DNA of 64,000 nt, from positions 1 through 64,000 of the forward strand of contig JAHTBO010000002.1 of assembly GCA_019166125.1 (NCBI GenBank), read 5' to 3'. A model generated the notes under the pieces. That model did no database searches. It had not been told where the DNA came from and saw only the letters and a program-made list of their open reading frames with translations. The position numbers and the translations under genes were made by a program. Shown piece by piece: positions 57,620 through 64,000 of this stretch (positions are counted from its first letter, which is position 1; every line of letters starts with the position of its first letter). This DNA comes from Alcaligenaceae bacterium CGII-47. GTDB lineage: Bacteria > Pseudomonadota > Gammaproteobacteria > Burkholderiales > Burkholderiaceae_B.

Positions 57620-58767
57620 TGTGGTGTCCCCGGGATGTGATTGACGACATGAATACGGCTGCGCGCCGTCAATGCCTTTTCGCTATAGGCCACAACCTGA
57701 TCCCCGTTCTTGAGCCCCTCGTGCACCTGAACATAACCATCCAAGTCGGAAGCACCAAGTTTGACGGGAGTAAAGTGCAGATCACCATTTGTGATTTGCC
57801 AGACACCCACCTTGCCACCTTCATTCTGGACTGCAGCATTGGGGATCAGCGCAGCAGCCGGGAGCGTCGGCAAATCAATCGTGACCTCAGCCAGCTCGCC
57901 CAAGGGCGGCAATGACTCAGGCTGCTTATCAAATATCACCTTGGCAAGCATTTCCTCGGTTACTGCATCCGCCTTGATTTCGACGCGCAGCACATGACCC
58001 TCCATTGCCTGCGCACCACGCGAACGCAAAACGATACGCGCCGCCAGCCCCTTCGCTAGTCCGGATGCGCTGATCTGATCAATGCGAACATTAATCCACA
58101 GGCTCTTGGGATCAATAATTTCCACTACGGTCTGTCCCGCAACGATGGTTGTGCCGGGATCAGCATCGCGCACGGCGACCACACCATCGACCGGTGCGAT
58201 CAGGTTTAGATTCGCCCGTTGCGCGATGATTCCTTCTCGGTCGGAGCGCGCTCGGGCAATGTCTTCGCTAGCGGCAGATAATGCCGCATTGGCAATCTGC
58301 AGTTCCTGCCGCTTCGTGGTGACGATCTCTTCACTCGTGGAGCGCACTGAAAATAGTTTTTCATAGCGACGCGCCTGGGTTTGTGCATAGACTTGTCGGG
58401 CCTTTGCTTCGCCCAGCGCAGCTTCGGCACGTTTGAAAGCCGATTCCTGTGAGCGCACCCGATCATCAAGATCGACCGGATCCATTTCACCGAGCACCTG
58501 CCCGGCCTTGACTTGGTCACCCACATGCACATCTAGGCGCTTGACGCGCCCGGCGAACGTCGGTCCGATTTTGTAGCTATAGCGTGCCTCGACGGTACCA
58601 ATGCCAAAGAGCGACGGCGTGACCGCGCGCGAAGTGACGTCCACGACCGTCACAGCGACTGGCGCCAGTGGGCCTGAACGCAAACCAACATAAATAAAGA
58701 GCGCCAACAACGGGACAAGGACCGCCAGAAGCGCCAGCGTGCGACCTTGCAGCGCGAAACGTTTCAT
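57616..58767 (-). CDS. HlyD/MacA-like periplasmic adaptor
   Basis: The 383-residue protein has an N-terminal membrane anchor, lipoyl halves (FAGRVKRLDVHVGDQVKAGQ and NLIAPVDGVVAVRDADPG), a long hairpin (ALGEAKARQVYAQTQARRYE) and a beta-barrel and membrane-proximal domain. It links the inner-membrane ABC unit to an outer-membrane channel such as the NodT-like protein. It overlaps tetR and the permease by four bases each. Confidence 0.9.
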   Translation of the reverse strand: MKRFALQGRTLALLAVLVPLLALFIYVGLRSGPLAPVAVTVVDVTSRAVTPSLFGIGTVEARYSYKIGPTFAGRVKRLDVHVGDQVKAGQVLGEMDPVDLDDRVRSQESAFKRAEAALGEAKARQVYAQTQARRYEKLFSVRSTSEEIVTTKRQELQIANAALSAASEDIARARSDREGIIAQRANLNLIAPVDGVVAVRDADPGTTIVAGQTVVEIIDPKSLWINVRIDQISASGLAKGLAARIVLRSRGAQAMEGHVLRVEIKADAVTEEMLAKVIFDKQPESLPPLGELAEVTIDLPTLPAAALIPNAAVQNEGGKVGVWQITNGDLHFTPVKLGASDLDGYVQVHEGLKNGDQVVAYSEKALTARSRIHVVNHIPGTPQ

Positions 58768-59372
58768 AGCGTACTCCCGATACCACGACGATAGATGGCA
58801 AACACACGTGGTGCATCACGACGCATACTGGCGACATCACCGGCGAGCAGTGATTGCATAATCAAGCCCTGGACCATACCAATGAACAGCGTCGCCGCCG
58901 CTGCGCTGTCAAGAGAGGGCAATAGCTCGCCGCTAGCCTTGCCCTTCTCTATGAGACGATGCAAGCGCTCACCATAGCGTTGAATCAAGGTCTGAGCCAT
59001 GCGTTTGGCCGCTGTTGATTCGGGACGCTGAAGCTCACCGAACATCATTCTAGGTACGCCGGGGTGCTCGGTCACGAATTCGACGTGGCTCATAAACATC
59101 GCCTCCATCGCTACCAAAGGCGAATCAATACCTTGTGCTGAGCGATCAATTCTGGCTAATAGTCGATCCGCCACCCACTCCATGACGGCTAGCCAAATGG
59201 CTTCCTTGTTTGGGAAGTGCCGAAATAGCGCCCCTTGCGTCAAGTTCATGTGTTTGGCAATCGCTGCAGTGGTGATATCGCTTGGGTTTTGGGAGCCAGC
59301 AAGCGCTACGACGGACTGGACGGTTACGGCACGGCGTTCTTCTGCCGGCAGATGCTTGGGCTGGGGTTCCAC
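58764..59372 (-). CDS. TetR/AcrR-family repressor of the exporter operon
   Basis: The 202-residue regulator starts with GTG (59372) after AGGAG. Its N-terminal helix-turn-helix, ITTAAIAKHMNLTQGALFRH, is of the TetR type, and a C-terminal ligand domain follows. It is the first gene of the exporter operon. A 26-bp palindrome lies 13 bases upstream of its start, so autoregulation of the whole operon is likely. Confidence 0.9.
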   Translation of the reverse strand: MEPQPKHLPAEERRAVTVQSVVALAGSQNPSDITTAAIAKHMNLTQGALFRHFPNKEAIWLAVMEWVADRLLARIDRSAQGIDSPLVAMEAMFMSHVEFVTEHPGVPRMMFGELQRPESTAAKRMAQTLIQRYGERLHRLIEKGKASGELLPSLDSAAAATLFIGMVQGLIMQSLLAGDVASMRRDAPRVFAIYRRGIGSTL

Positions 59373-59384
59373 GAGCGCTCCTAT

Positions 59385-59410
59385 TAAGATAGTAATTGAT
59401 TACTATCTTA
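59385..59410. promoter_or_regulatory. Probable TetR operator, perfect 26-bp palindrome
   Basis: TAAGATAGTAAT, two bases (TG), then ATTACTATCTTA form a perfect 12-bp inverted repeat. It lies 13-38 bases upstream of the TetR start codon, so a bound dimer would block transcription or its start. Size and position are typical of TetR operators. Confidence 0.85.
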
Positions 59411-59485
59411 TCATAAGGAACAATTTATAACAGCGATAAATACACGATGTCGATGACGGCACCAACTGTCTTACCTAAGAACTAT

Positions 59486-59499
59486 TTGATGCAAATCAG
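59486..59499 (+). promoter_or_regulatory. Fnr-like box upstream of yceI
   Basis: TTGAT-GCAA-ATCAG matches the Fnr consensus in 9 of the 10 half-site bases. A TAGATA at 59524-59529 is near the expected -10 position for a class II site. The final mismatch keeps confidence modest. Confidence 0.45.
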
Positions 59500-59609
59500 A
59501 CAACTGACCATATAGCACTTACGTAGATAAGACGAACTGACTAGACTGGATCATGTCAGTACATGTTCAGAAGCGATGCCTGAACCTATCGTTATTACAG
59601 GAGAACACA

Positions 59610-60182
59610 ATGTCAAAATTACTTGCTGTGAACTTGTTGTGCTTATGCGCTTGGTCGAGTCAGGTCTATGCTCAAAGTGTTGTTTATGAAGTCGAACCTG
59701 ATCATAGTTTTGTTACATTCGAGGTTGTTCATAACAAAACATCCACCACACGGGGGCGGTTCGATCAGGTGGTGGGAACGGTCGAGCTCGATCAGGCGGC
59801 AAAAACAGGGCGTGCGGACATCCGCATTGACCCTGCCTCGATTAGTAGTGGCTCGAAGGGCTTTGATGAGCACCTACGCAACAAGGATTTTTTTGATGTC
59901 GCAGCATTCCCGGATGTGACCTTCCAGAGCCATACTTTTGACTTTGAAGGTAGTCAAGTCGTAGGGGTCACGGGGACCTTGACGCTCAGGGGGATCAAAA
60001 ATGAAGTCGCCCTCAAGGCAAATCGTTTTAATTGTTATCAGAACAAACGAATCGAACGTGAGATCTGTGGCGGGGATTTCGAAACCACGATCAAACGCAG
60101 CCAATATGGAATGAGCTTTGGCCTGCCCGGCATCCCGGATACGGTTCGACTCGTTATCCAGATCGAAGCGATCAAACAGTGA
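59610..60182 (+). CDS. YceI-family periplasmic lipid-binding protein
   Basis: The 190-residue protein has a signal peptide (MSKLLAVNLLCLCAWSSQVY, cleaved near AQS) and the YceI beta-barrel: YEVEPDHSFVTFEVVHNKT, RIDPASISSGSKGFDEHLRN, KDFFDVAAFPDVTFQS and the ending FGLPGIPDTVRLVIQIEA. YceI proteins bind isoprenoid-like lipids. The ATG at 59610 follows AGGAGAACAC. Confidence 0.9.
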   Translation: MSKLLAVNLLCLCAWSSQVYAQSVVYEVEPDHSFVTFEVVHNKTSTTRGRFDQVVGTVELDQAAKTGRADIRIDPASISSGSKGFDEHLRNKDFFDVAAFPDVTFQSHTFDFEGSQVVGVTGTLTLRGIKNEVALKANRFNCYQNKRIEREICGGDFETTIKRSQYGMSFGLPGIPDTVRLVIQIEAIKQ

Positions 60183-60247
60183 ATCATTTAGATCCAATGA
60201 TCCAGGCTGGAGGAATGGCGCTATTTAAACGGGTGCCCTTCTTTCAC

Positions 60248-61642
60248 CTAGAGTCCTCCTGGGAGCTTGAGGACGACGCGCAACCCGCCAGCAGGAGACT
60301 TTGTCGCGTAGACGCCTCCACCATATAACTGCGCCAGATCGTGCACGATCGCCAGGCCCAGGCCCGAGCCCGGAACATGTTCATCAGCACGTGCGCCGCG
60401 CTCAAAAATGGTCGCATATTCTGATTCGATGAGTCCTTCGCCGTCATCATCGACCATTAGCATGACCATGCGACCCTCAAGCCTCATACTTATCTCTACC
60501 CTGCTTTTTGCCCATTTGCACGCATTGTCCAGGATATTGCCGAACATCTCCTGGAAATCCTGTTCTTCCCCCCGCAGCATTATCCTGTCGTCAACGGACA
60601 TCAACGCGATGGTTAATCCACGCTCAGCGTAGAGTCGTTCCATCACCCGCACGAGTCCGATAATTAACGGGCGCAAAGGCAAGCGCATCATCGATGCTGT
60701 GCCTGCTGCAGCCACTCTGGCGCGTGCCAGGTGATAATCGACTTGGCGGCGCGCCAACGCGACCTGTTCGTTGACCAGCGTTGCCAAGGGGCTGTCCTCA
60801 GTGGATGCTCTATTGGCGAGTATGGTCAATGGCGTTTTTACGGCATGTGCAAGATTACCCGCCTGGGTGCGCGCCCGCTCAATGACCTGAGCATTTAGAC
60901 GTAACACACTATTGAAATCATCAACCAGTGGCTGAATTTCCGATGGGAAGCTGCCCTCGATGTTCGGGGCCTGGCCATCGCGCAATGCTGCCAAGCGCAA
61001 ACGCAGCTGACTCAGTGGGCGCAGACCAATAAAAACCTGCACGACCGCAGCGAGAATCAAACCTAGGGCCAGTACGCCGAGTGCAAGGTACATTAACCGC
61101 GTAAAGCGATTGATCGGCTCGTTCATCAGGTCTTGATCTGCTGCCACGATCAACCTAAGCGATTGTGCGGGGTCCTCGGCTGGCAACACCTTGCGCTCGA
61201 TGCCGAATACGCGTCGGCCATCAGGTCCCCTCAGCAGGAATTGATGGATGCCCCCATCGATGGACGGATCGGCAGGCAGGGCCAGAACATGGTCCCACAG
61301 CGAACGGGATCGTAATACACCCATTTGTGCTGCCGTGTGCGTATCTCCCAAGGAATCAATCTGCCAATATAAACCCGAGAATGGCGTACTCAGCCGCGGA
61401 TCAGTAAGTGGCATGGTTAACGCTGGATGCCCTGAGGAATCAATCGTCAGATTGCCAACAAGTTGATCCAGATGGATGGTGAGCTCGGATCGAAATTGGC
61501 TTTCAACATGACGGCTAAATAAGCTGTGCAGTCCCCAACCTACAACAAGAATCGAGGTCAGAATCCAGGCCAATGTTCCTACCAGCAAGCGCTTTTGCAA
61601 AGAGGCGTGCCATATTTTGCTAGAAACAGACATCTGTTTCAC
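60248..61642 (-). CDS. Sensor histidine kinase (PhoQ-like)
   Basis: The 464-residue kinase has an N-terminal helix, a periplasmic domain of about 150 residues, a second helix (LMYLALGVLALGLILAAVVQ), a HAMP-like segment, the H-box GNLAHAVKTPLTILANRAS and an ATP domain (NILDNACKWAKSRVEISMRL, DDDGEGL, GSGLGLAIVHDLAQLYGG). Its ATG overlaps the response-regulator stop by four bases. Confidence 0.92.
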   Translation of the reverse strand: MKQMSVSSKIWHASLQKRLLVGTLAWILTSILVVGWGLHSLFSRHVESQFRSELTIHLDQLVGNLTIDSSGHPALTMPLTDPRLSTPFSGLYWQIDSLGDTHTAAQMGVLRSRSLWDHVLALPADPSIDGGIHQFLLRGPDGRRVFGIERKVLPAEDPAQSLRLIVAADQDLMNEPINRFTRLMYLALGVLALGLILAAVVQVFIGLRPLSQLRLRLAALRDGQAPNIEGSFPSEIQPLVDDFNSVLRLNAQVIERARTQAGNLAHAVKTPLTILANRASTEDSPLATLVNEQVALARRQVDYHLARARVAAAGTASMMRLPLRPLIIGLVRVMERLYAERGLTIALMSVDDRIMLRGEEQDFQEMFGNILDNACKWAKSRVEISMRLEGRMVMLMVDDDGEGLIESEYATIFERGARADEHVPGSGLGLAIVHDLAQLYGGGVYATKSPAGGLRVVLKLPGGL

Positions 61643-62301
61643 TCGGGACAGATCAATCGGTACCCCCTGCCATGCACCGTTTCGATCAGTCCAGGGGGTA
61701 GTTTCTTGCGTAGACGACCGATAAATACATCGATCGTATTGGAGTCTCGGTCATGATCCTGAGCGTAAATGTGTTCGACCAGATCGGTGCGAGTAACCAG
61801 TTCACCAATATGATGCATCAGATAATCGAGTACCCGGAACTCATGACTCGTGAGCACGAGCAATTGTCCATTAACAGTAAACCGCCCGAATCGGGTATCG
61901 AGCATAATCGGCCCACATTGTAGTTCGACACTGGCATGGCCATGCGCTCGACGGATCAAGGCACGCAGGCGAGCGAGCAGCTCTTCCATGTGAAAGGGTT
62001 TGGTTAGATAATCATCCGCCCCCGCATCAATCCCCGCGACCTTTTCATGCCAATTGTCGCGCGCAGTTAAAATCAACACAGGCAGCACCCGACCGGCCGC
62101 GCGCCATCGCTTTAATACGGTGAGCCCATCCATCAAAGGCAGGCCCAAGTCGAGCACCACGGCATCGAATGGCTCTTGTTCACCCAGGAAGTGAGCGTCT
62201 ACGCCATTATCTGTCGTATCGACCACATAGCCCGCACCCGTGAGCGCTTCAACCAATTGCATGGCCAGCGTTGGCTCGTCTTCGACGACCAGGACACGCA
62301 T
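61639..62301 (-). CDS. OmpR/PhoP-family response regulator
   Basis: The 220-residue regulator has a receiver domain (VLVVEDEPTLAMQLVEAL, phospho-acceptor Asp in VVLDLGLPLMDG, LTARDNWHEKVAG) and a winged-helix DNA-binding domain (LTSHEFRVLDYLMHHIGELV, SNTIDVFIGRLRKKL). It pairs with the kinase downstream. Its ATG shares one base with the PepSY stop. Confidence 0.93.
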   Translation of the reverse strand: MRVLVVEDEPTLAMQLVEALTGAGYVVDTTDNGVDAHFLGEQEPFDAVVLDLGLPLMDGLTVLKRWRAAGRVLPVLILTARDNWHEKVAGIDAGADDYLTKPFHMEELLARLRALIRRAHGHASVELQCGPIMLDTRFGRFTVNGQLLVLTSHEFRVLDYLMHHIGELVTRTDLVEHIYAQDHDRDSNTIDVFIGRLRKKLPPGLIETVHGRGYRLICPE

Positions 62302-62642
62302 CAGTGTTTTCCTCCCGATCGCTCTTCACGCCCCTTAACCTCAAGCAACGAGCCGTCACGCGCATCGATTTTTAGTTTGATCAGTGAGCCTGCGGGGCGC
62401 AACAACTTGATCTCATAGATCCAGCGACTATCGTCACGTTCGAATTCAACTTTCATGATTTGCCCAGGGTAGTCGCGTTGGACTTGTTCAAGCACTGTTC
62501 GCAAGGGCATGACCTCACCGGCTGCCAGCGCCTGACGGGCTTGATCCTGGTCGCTCTCGGGGTCATGGCTGGCAACGGCAGGTACTAGCGACCAAGACAG
62601 CCCCATCCCTAAGGCCACCAGCAACGTAATTTTTTTCAGCAC
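62301..62642 (-). CDS. Exported PepSY-domain protein
   Basis: The 113-residue protein starts at a GTG (62642) with an ideal GGAG site and a signal peptide (VLKKITLLVALGMGLSWSLV, cleaved near AVASH). A single PepSY domain follows (EVMPLRTVLEQVQRDYPGQI, LIKLKIDARDGSLLEVKGRE). It precedes the two-component genes in one operon and may modulate the sensor from the periplasm. The longer frame to 62810 is rejected for lack of a signal and ribosome site. Confidence 0.85.
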   Translation of the reverse strand: MLKKITLLVALGMGLSWSLVPAVASHDPESDQDQARQALAAGEVMPLRTVLEQVQRDYPGQIMKVEFERDDSRWIYEIKLLRPAGSLIKLKIDARDGSLLEVKGREERSGGKH

Positions 62643-62724
62643 GATCGTTCTCCAGAGTCGGCGCTCGTATCCGCGTCGCGAGATAGGGCTTACCGCGTTA
62701 TAGCGCAACACAGATGAATATGGC

Positions 62725-62752
62725 ATGAACGAAGGCTTCAGAGAGCGTTCAT
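62725..62752. promoter_or_regulatory. Inverted repeat in the divergent promoter region
   Basis: ATGAACG (62725-62731), 14 bases and CGTTCAT (62746-62752) form an inverted repeat between the divergent PepSY operon and the ferric reductase gene. It may be the binding site of the response regulator for both directions. This is inference from position. Confidence 0.35.
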
Positions 62753-62821
62753 CAGCCACAGCACAAAATGGAGGCACTGAAAAACCCTCAGCTATAAAAC
62801 AGGCCATCACGGAATCTCGTC

Positions 62822-64000
62822 ATGAAAACACTACTCGCTGCGTTCTTGGCAAGCATCGCCTTCATCTGGGGCTGGCACGCACTTTATTCGAATGCGCTGC
62901 CGCCTGGCGACACCCTCTGGCTTATACGCCAAGAAGGTCTTTATCTTACCGGCTTGTTATCAATCTCGCTGATGTCTTTGGTCATGTTGCTGGCCACACG
63001 GCCTGCATGGCTCGAAACACCACTAGGGGGTATGGATCGCGTCTATCGCCTGCACAAGTGGGCAGGTATTTTGGCGATTGGTTTTGCCGCAATGCATTGG
63101 CTGCTAGAGATGTCCAGTGATCTGATCAAAGCATCGATCGGAAAAGCCGGGCGACCATCCAAAGCCGATTTTGCAGGCTTTACCGGCTCTTTCTTGCGTG
63201 ATTTTGCCGAGGACTTCGGAGAATGGGTAATCTATGCAATGTTGATTATGCTCGTGCTCACGCTGTGGAAGCGATTTCCGTACAAGTTTTGGCACTGGTT
63301 ACATCGCGGCATGCCCGTCTTGTATCTGATGCTCGTGTTTCACACTGTCGTGCTCACGCCAAGCGCTTACTGGAGCAGCCCAATTGGAGCTCTGCTTGCG
63401 ATCCTGTTGATCGGCGGCACGAGCGCCAGCATCATGTCCTTATCTGGCCGTATCGGTAAACGTCGCAAAGTTCAAGCCTCAATAGTAGCGATCGGGCAGC
63501 CCTCGTCCGATGTGACGCAAATAAGCTGTCAGATAGAAAATGGCTGGGCAGGCCACCAGCCTGGACAGTTCGCGTTTGTCACATTCAACCGTCTCGAGGG
63601 CGCCCACCCGTTTACGATCGCCAGCGCCGACCGAGGTGATGGCAGATTGGTCTTTCAGATCAAAGCATTGGGCGACTATACCCATGGACTCGCTCACCGG
63701 CTGAGTATTGGACAAGAGATCAGCATCGAAGGACCTTATGGACGTTTCGACTTCAGACGCGGCAGCCCACGTGTGCGCCAGGTTTGGGTCGCAGGCGGCA
63801 TCGGTATCACCCCCTTTATCGCCTGGCTGGAGTTCCTCCAAGACAAGGGCGCTCTGGATATGCCCGAAACTGTTCTGCACTACAGCACCCGGGATGCTTG
63901 CACAGATCCCTTTGTCCGTCAGCTTGAACAGTTGTGCGCCAAACTGCCGCACGTGCAGTTGCGTGTTCATGACTCTAAACAAGGGAACTATCTCACTGCC
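62822..64000 (+). CDS. Ferric-reductase-like flavocytochrome, 3' end outside the window
   Basis: From ATG 62822 the frame stays open to the window end (393 codons). The protein has about six to seven helices with heme-type histidines in RLHKWAGILAIGFAAMHWLL and WLHRGMPVLYLMLVFHTVVL. A cytoplasmic FAD domain follows with GQFAFVTFNRLEGAHPFTIA, and then an NAD(P) domain with VWVAGGIGITPFIAWLEFLQ. It resembles ferric reductases and related transmembrane oxidoreductases that move electrons across the inner membrane. It is divergent from the PepSY two-component operon, so it could be a target of that system. Confidence 0.88.
   Translation, partial: MKTLLAAFLASIAFIWGWHALYSNALPPGDTLWLIRQEGLYLTGLLSISLMSLVMLLATRPAWLETPLGGMDRVYRLHKWAGILAIGFAAMHWLLEMSSDLIKASIGKAGRPSKADFAGFTGSFLRDFAEDFGEWVIYAMLIMLVLTLWKRFPYKFWHWLHRGMPVLYLMLVFHTVVLTPSAYWSSPIGALLAILLIGGTSASIMSLSGRIGKRRKVQASIVAIGQPSSDVTQISCQIENGWAGHQPGQFAFVTFNRLEGAHPFTIASADRGDGRLVFQIKALGDYTHGLAHRLSIGQEISIEGPYGRFDFRRGSPRVRQVWVAGGIGITPFIAWLEFLQDKGALDMPETVLHYSTRDACTDPFVRQLEQLCAKLPHVQLRVHDSKQGNYLTA

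Overview
The window reads as a chromosomal segment of a moderately GC-rich denitrifying betaproteobacterium. Burkholderiales, and Alcaligenaceae-like in particular, is my best guess from the overall style of the proteins: a TAT-exported NosZ in a nosRZDFYLX operon, a class I PHA synthase with phasin, an N-type ATPase and ArsO-type arsenic genes. The genus cannot be fixed from sequence reading alone.

Region 1 (1-16.4 kb) is an accessory metal-resistance region in visible decay. It starts inside an IS3-family element. It contains a TPR-type gene split by an 8-bp tandem repeat, a frameshifted and truncated MFS gene, an arsO-like monooxygenase with one nonsense codon, a truncated Crp/Fnr gene and an intact P-type cation ATPase. 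An IS1111-type IS110 element follows, then a group II intron maturase remnant, mntP behind a yybP-ykoY (manganese) riboswitch, a deleted DMT exporter with a histidine-rich tail and an ICMT-like methyltransferase. After these come a second, deleted mntP, a GDCCVxC protein, chrA, a DUF411 protein, a deleted cupredoxin and a copA-type ATPase that has lost its N-terminal half. Several of the breaks look like deletions between short direct repeats.

Region 2 (16.5-25.6 kb) is a complete nitrous oxide reductase operon, nosRZDFYLX, behind a perfect TTGAC-N4-GTCAA Fnr/Dnr-type box.

Region 3 (25.6-44.8 kb) looks like a low-oxygen, carbon-storage and stress island. It holds a Pat-like CoA ligase/GNAT protein, acetoacetyl-CoA reductase, a double UspA protein, ArsA and Acr3, a Crp/Fnr regulator with an ETVSR recognition helix, a P1B-5-type metal ATPase ending in a hemerythrin domain, PHA synthase, an APH-like/P-loop kinase fusion, a phasin, an unusual FAD-oxidoreductase/patatin fusion and two peptidoglycan enzymes. 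Fnr boxes lie at class II spacing in front of the phasin gene and, less perfectly, between phaB and usp.

Region 4 (44.8-59.4 kb) is one long run of minus-strand genes. It has a full nine-gene N-ATPase operon (atpDCQRBEFAG), a NodT/OprM outer-membrane factor, a LOG-family protein, a beta-CASP metallo-hydrolase, a small membrane protein and a TetR-controlled MacAB-like exporter (HlyD, FtsX-type permease, ATPase). A perfect 26-bp palindrome precedes the TetR gene.

Region 5 (59.4-64 kb) contains a YceI protein, a PepSY/response-regulator/histidine-kinase operon and a divergent ferric-reductase-like flavocytochrome that runs off the end.

Taken together, regions 2-4 encode N2O respiration, PHB storage, acyl-CoA handling, an auxiliary ATPase and envelope functions that a cell could use when oxygen runs low. 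Fnr-type boxes and a Crp/Fnr gene in the same interval suggest shared control, which is inference. No CRISPR array, rRNA or tRNA gene was seen.
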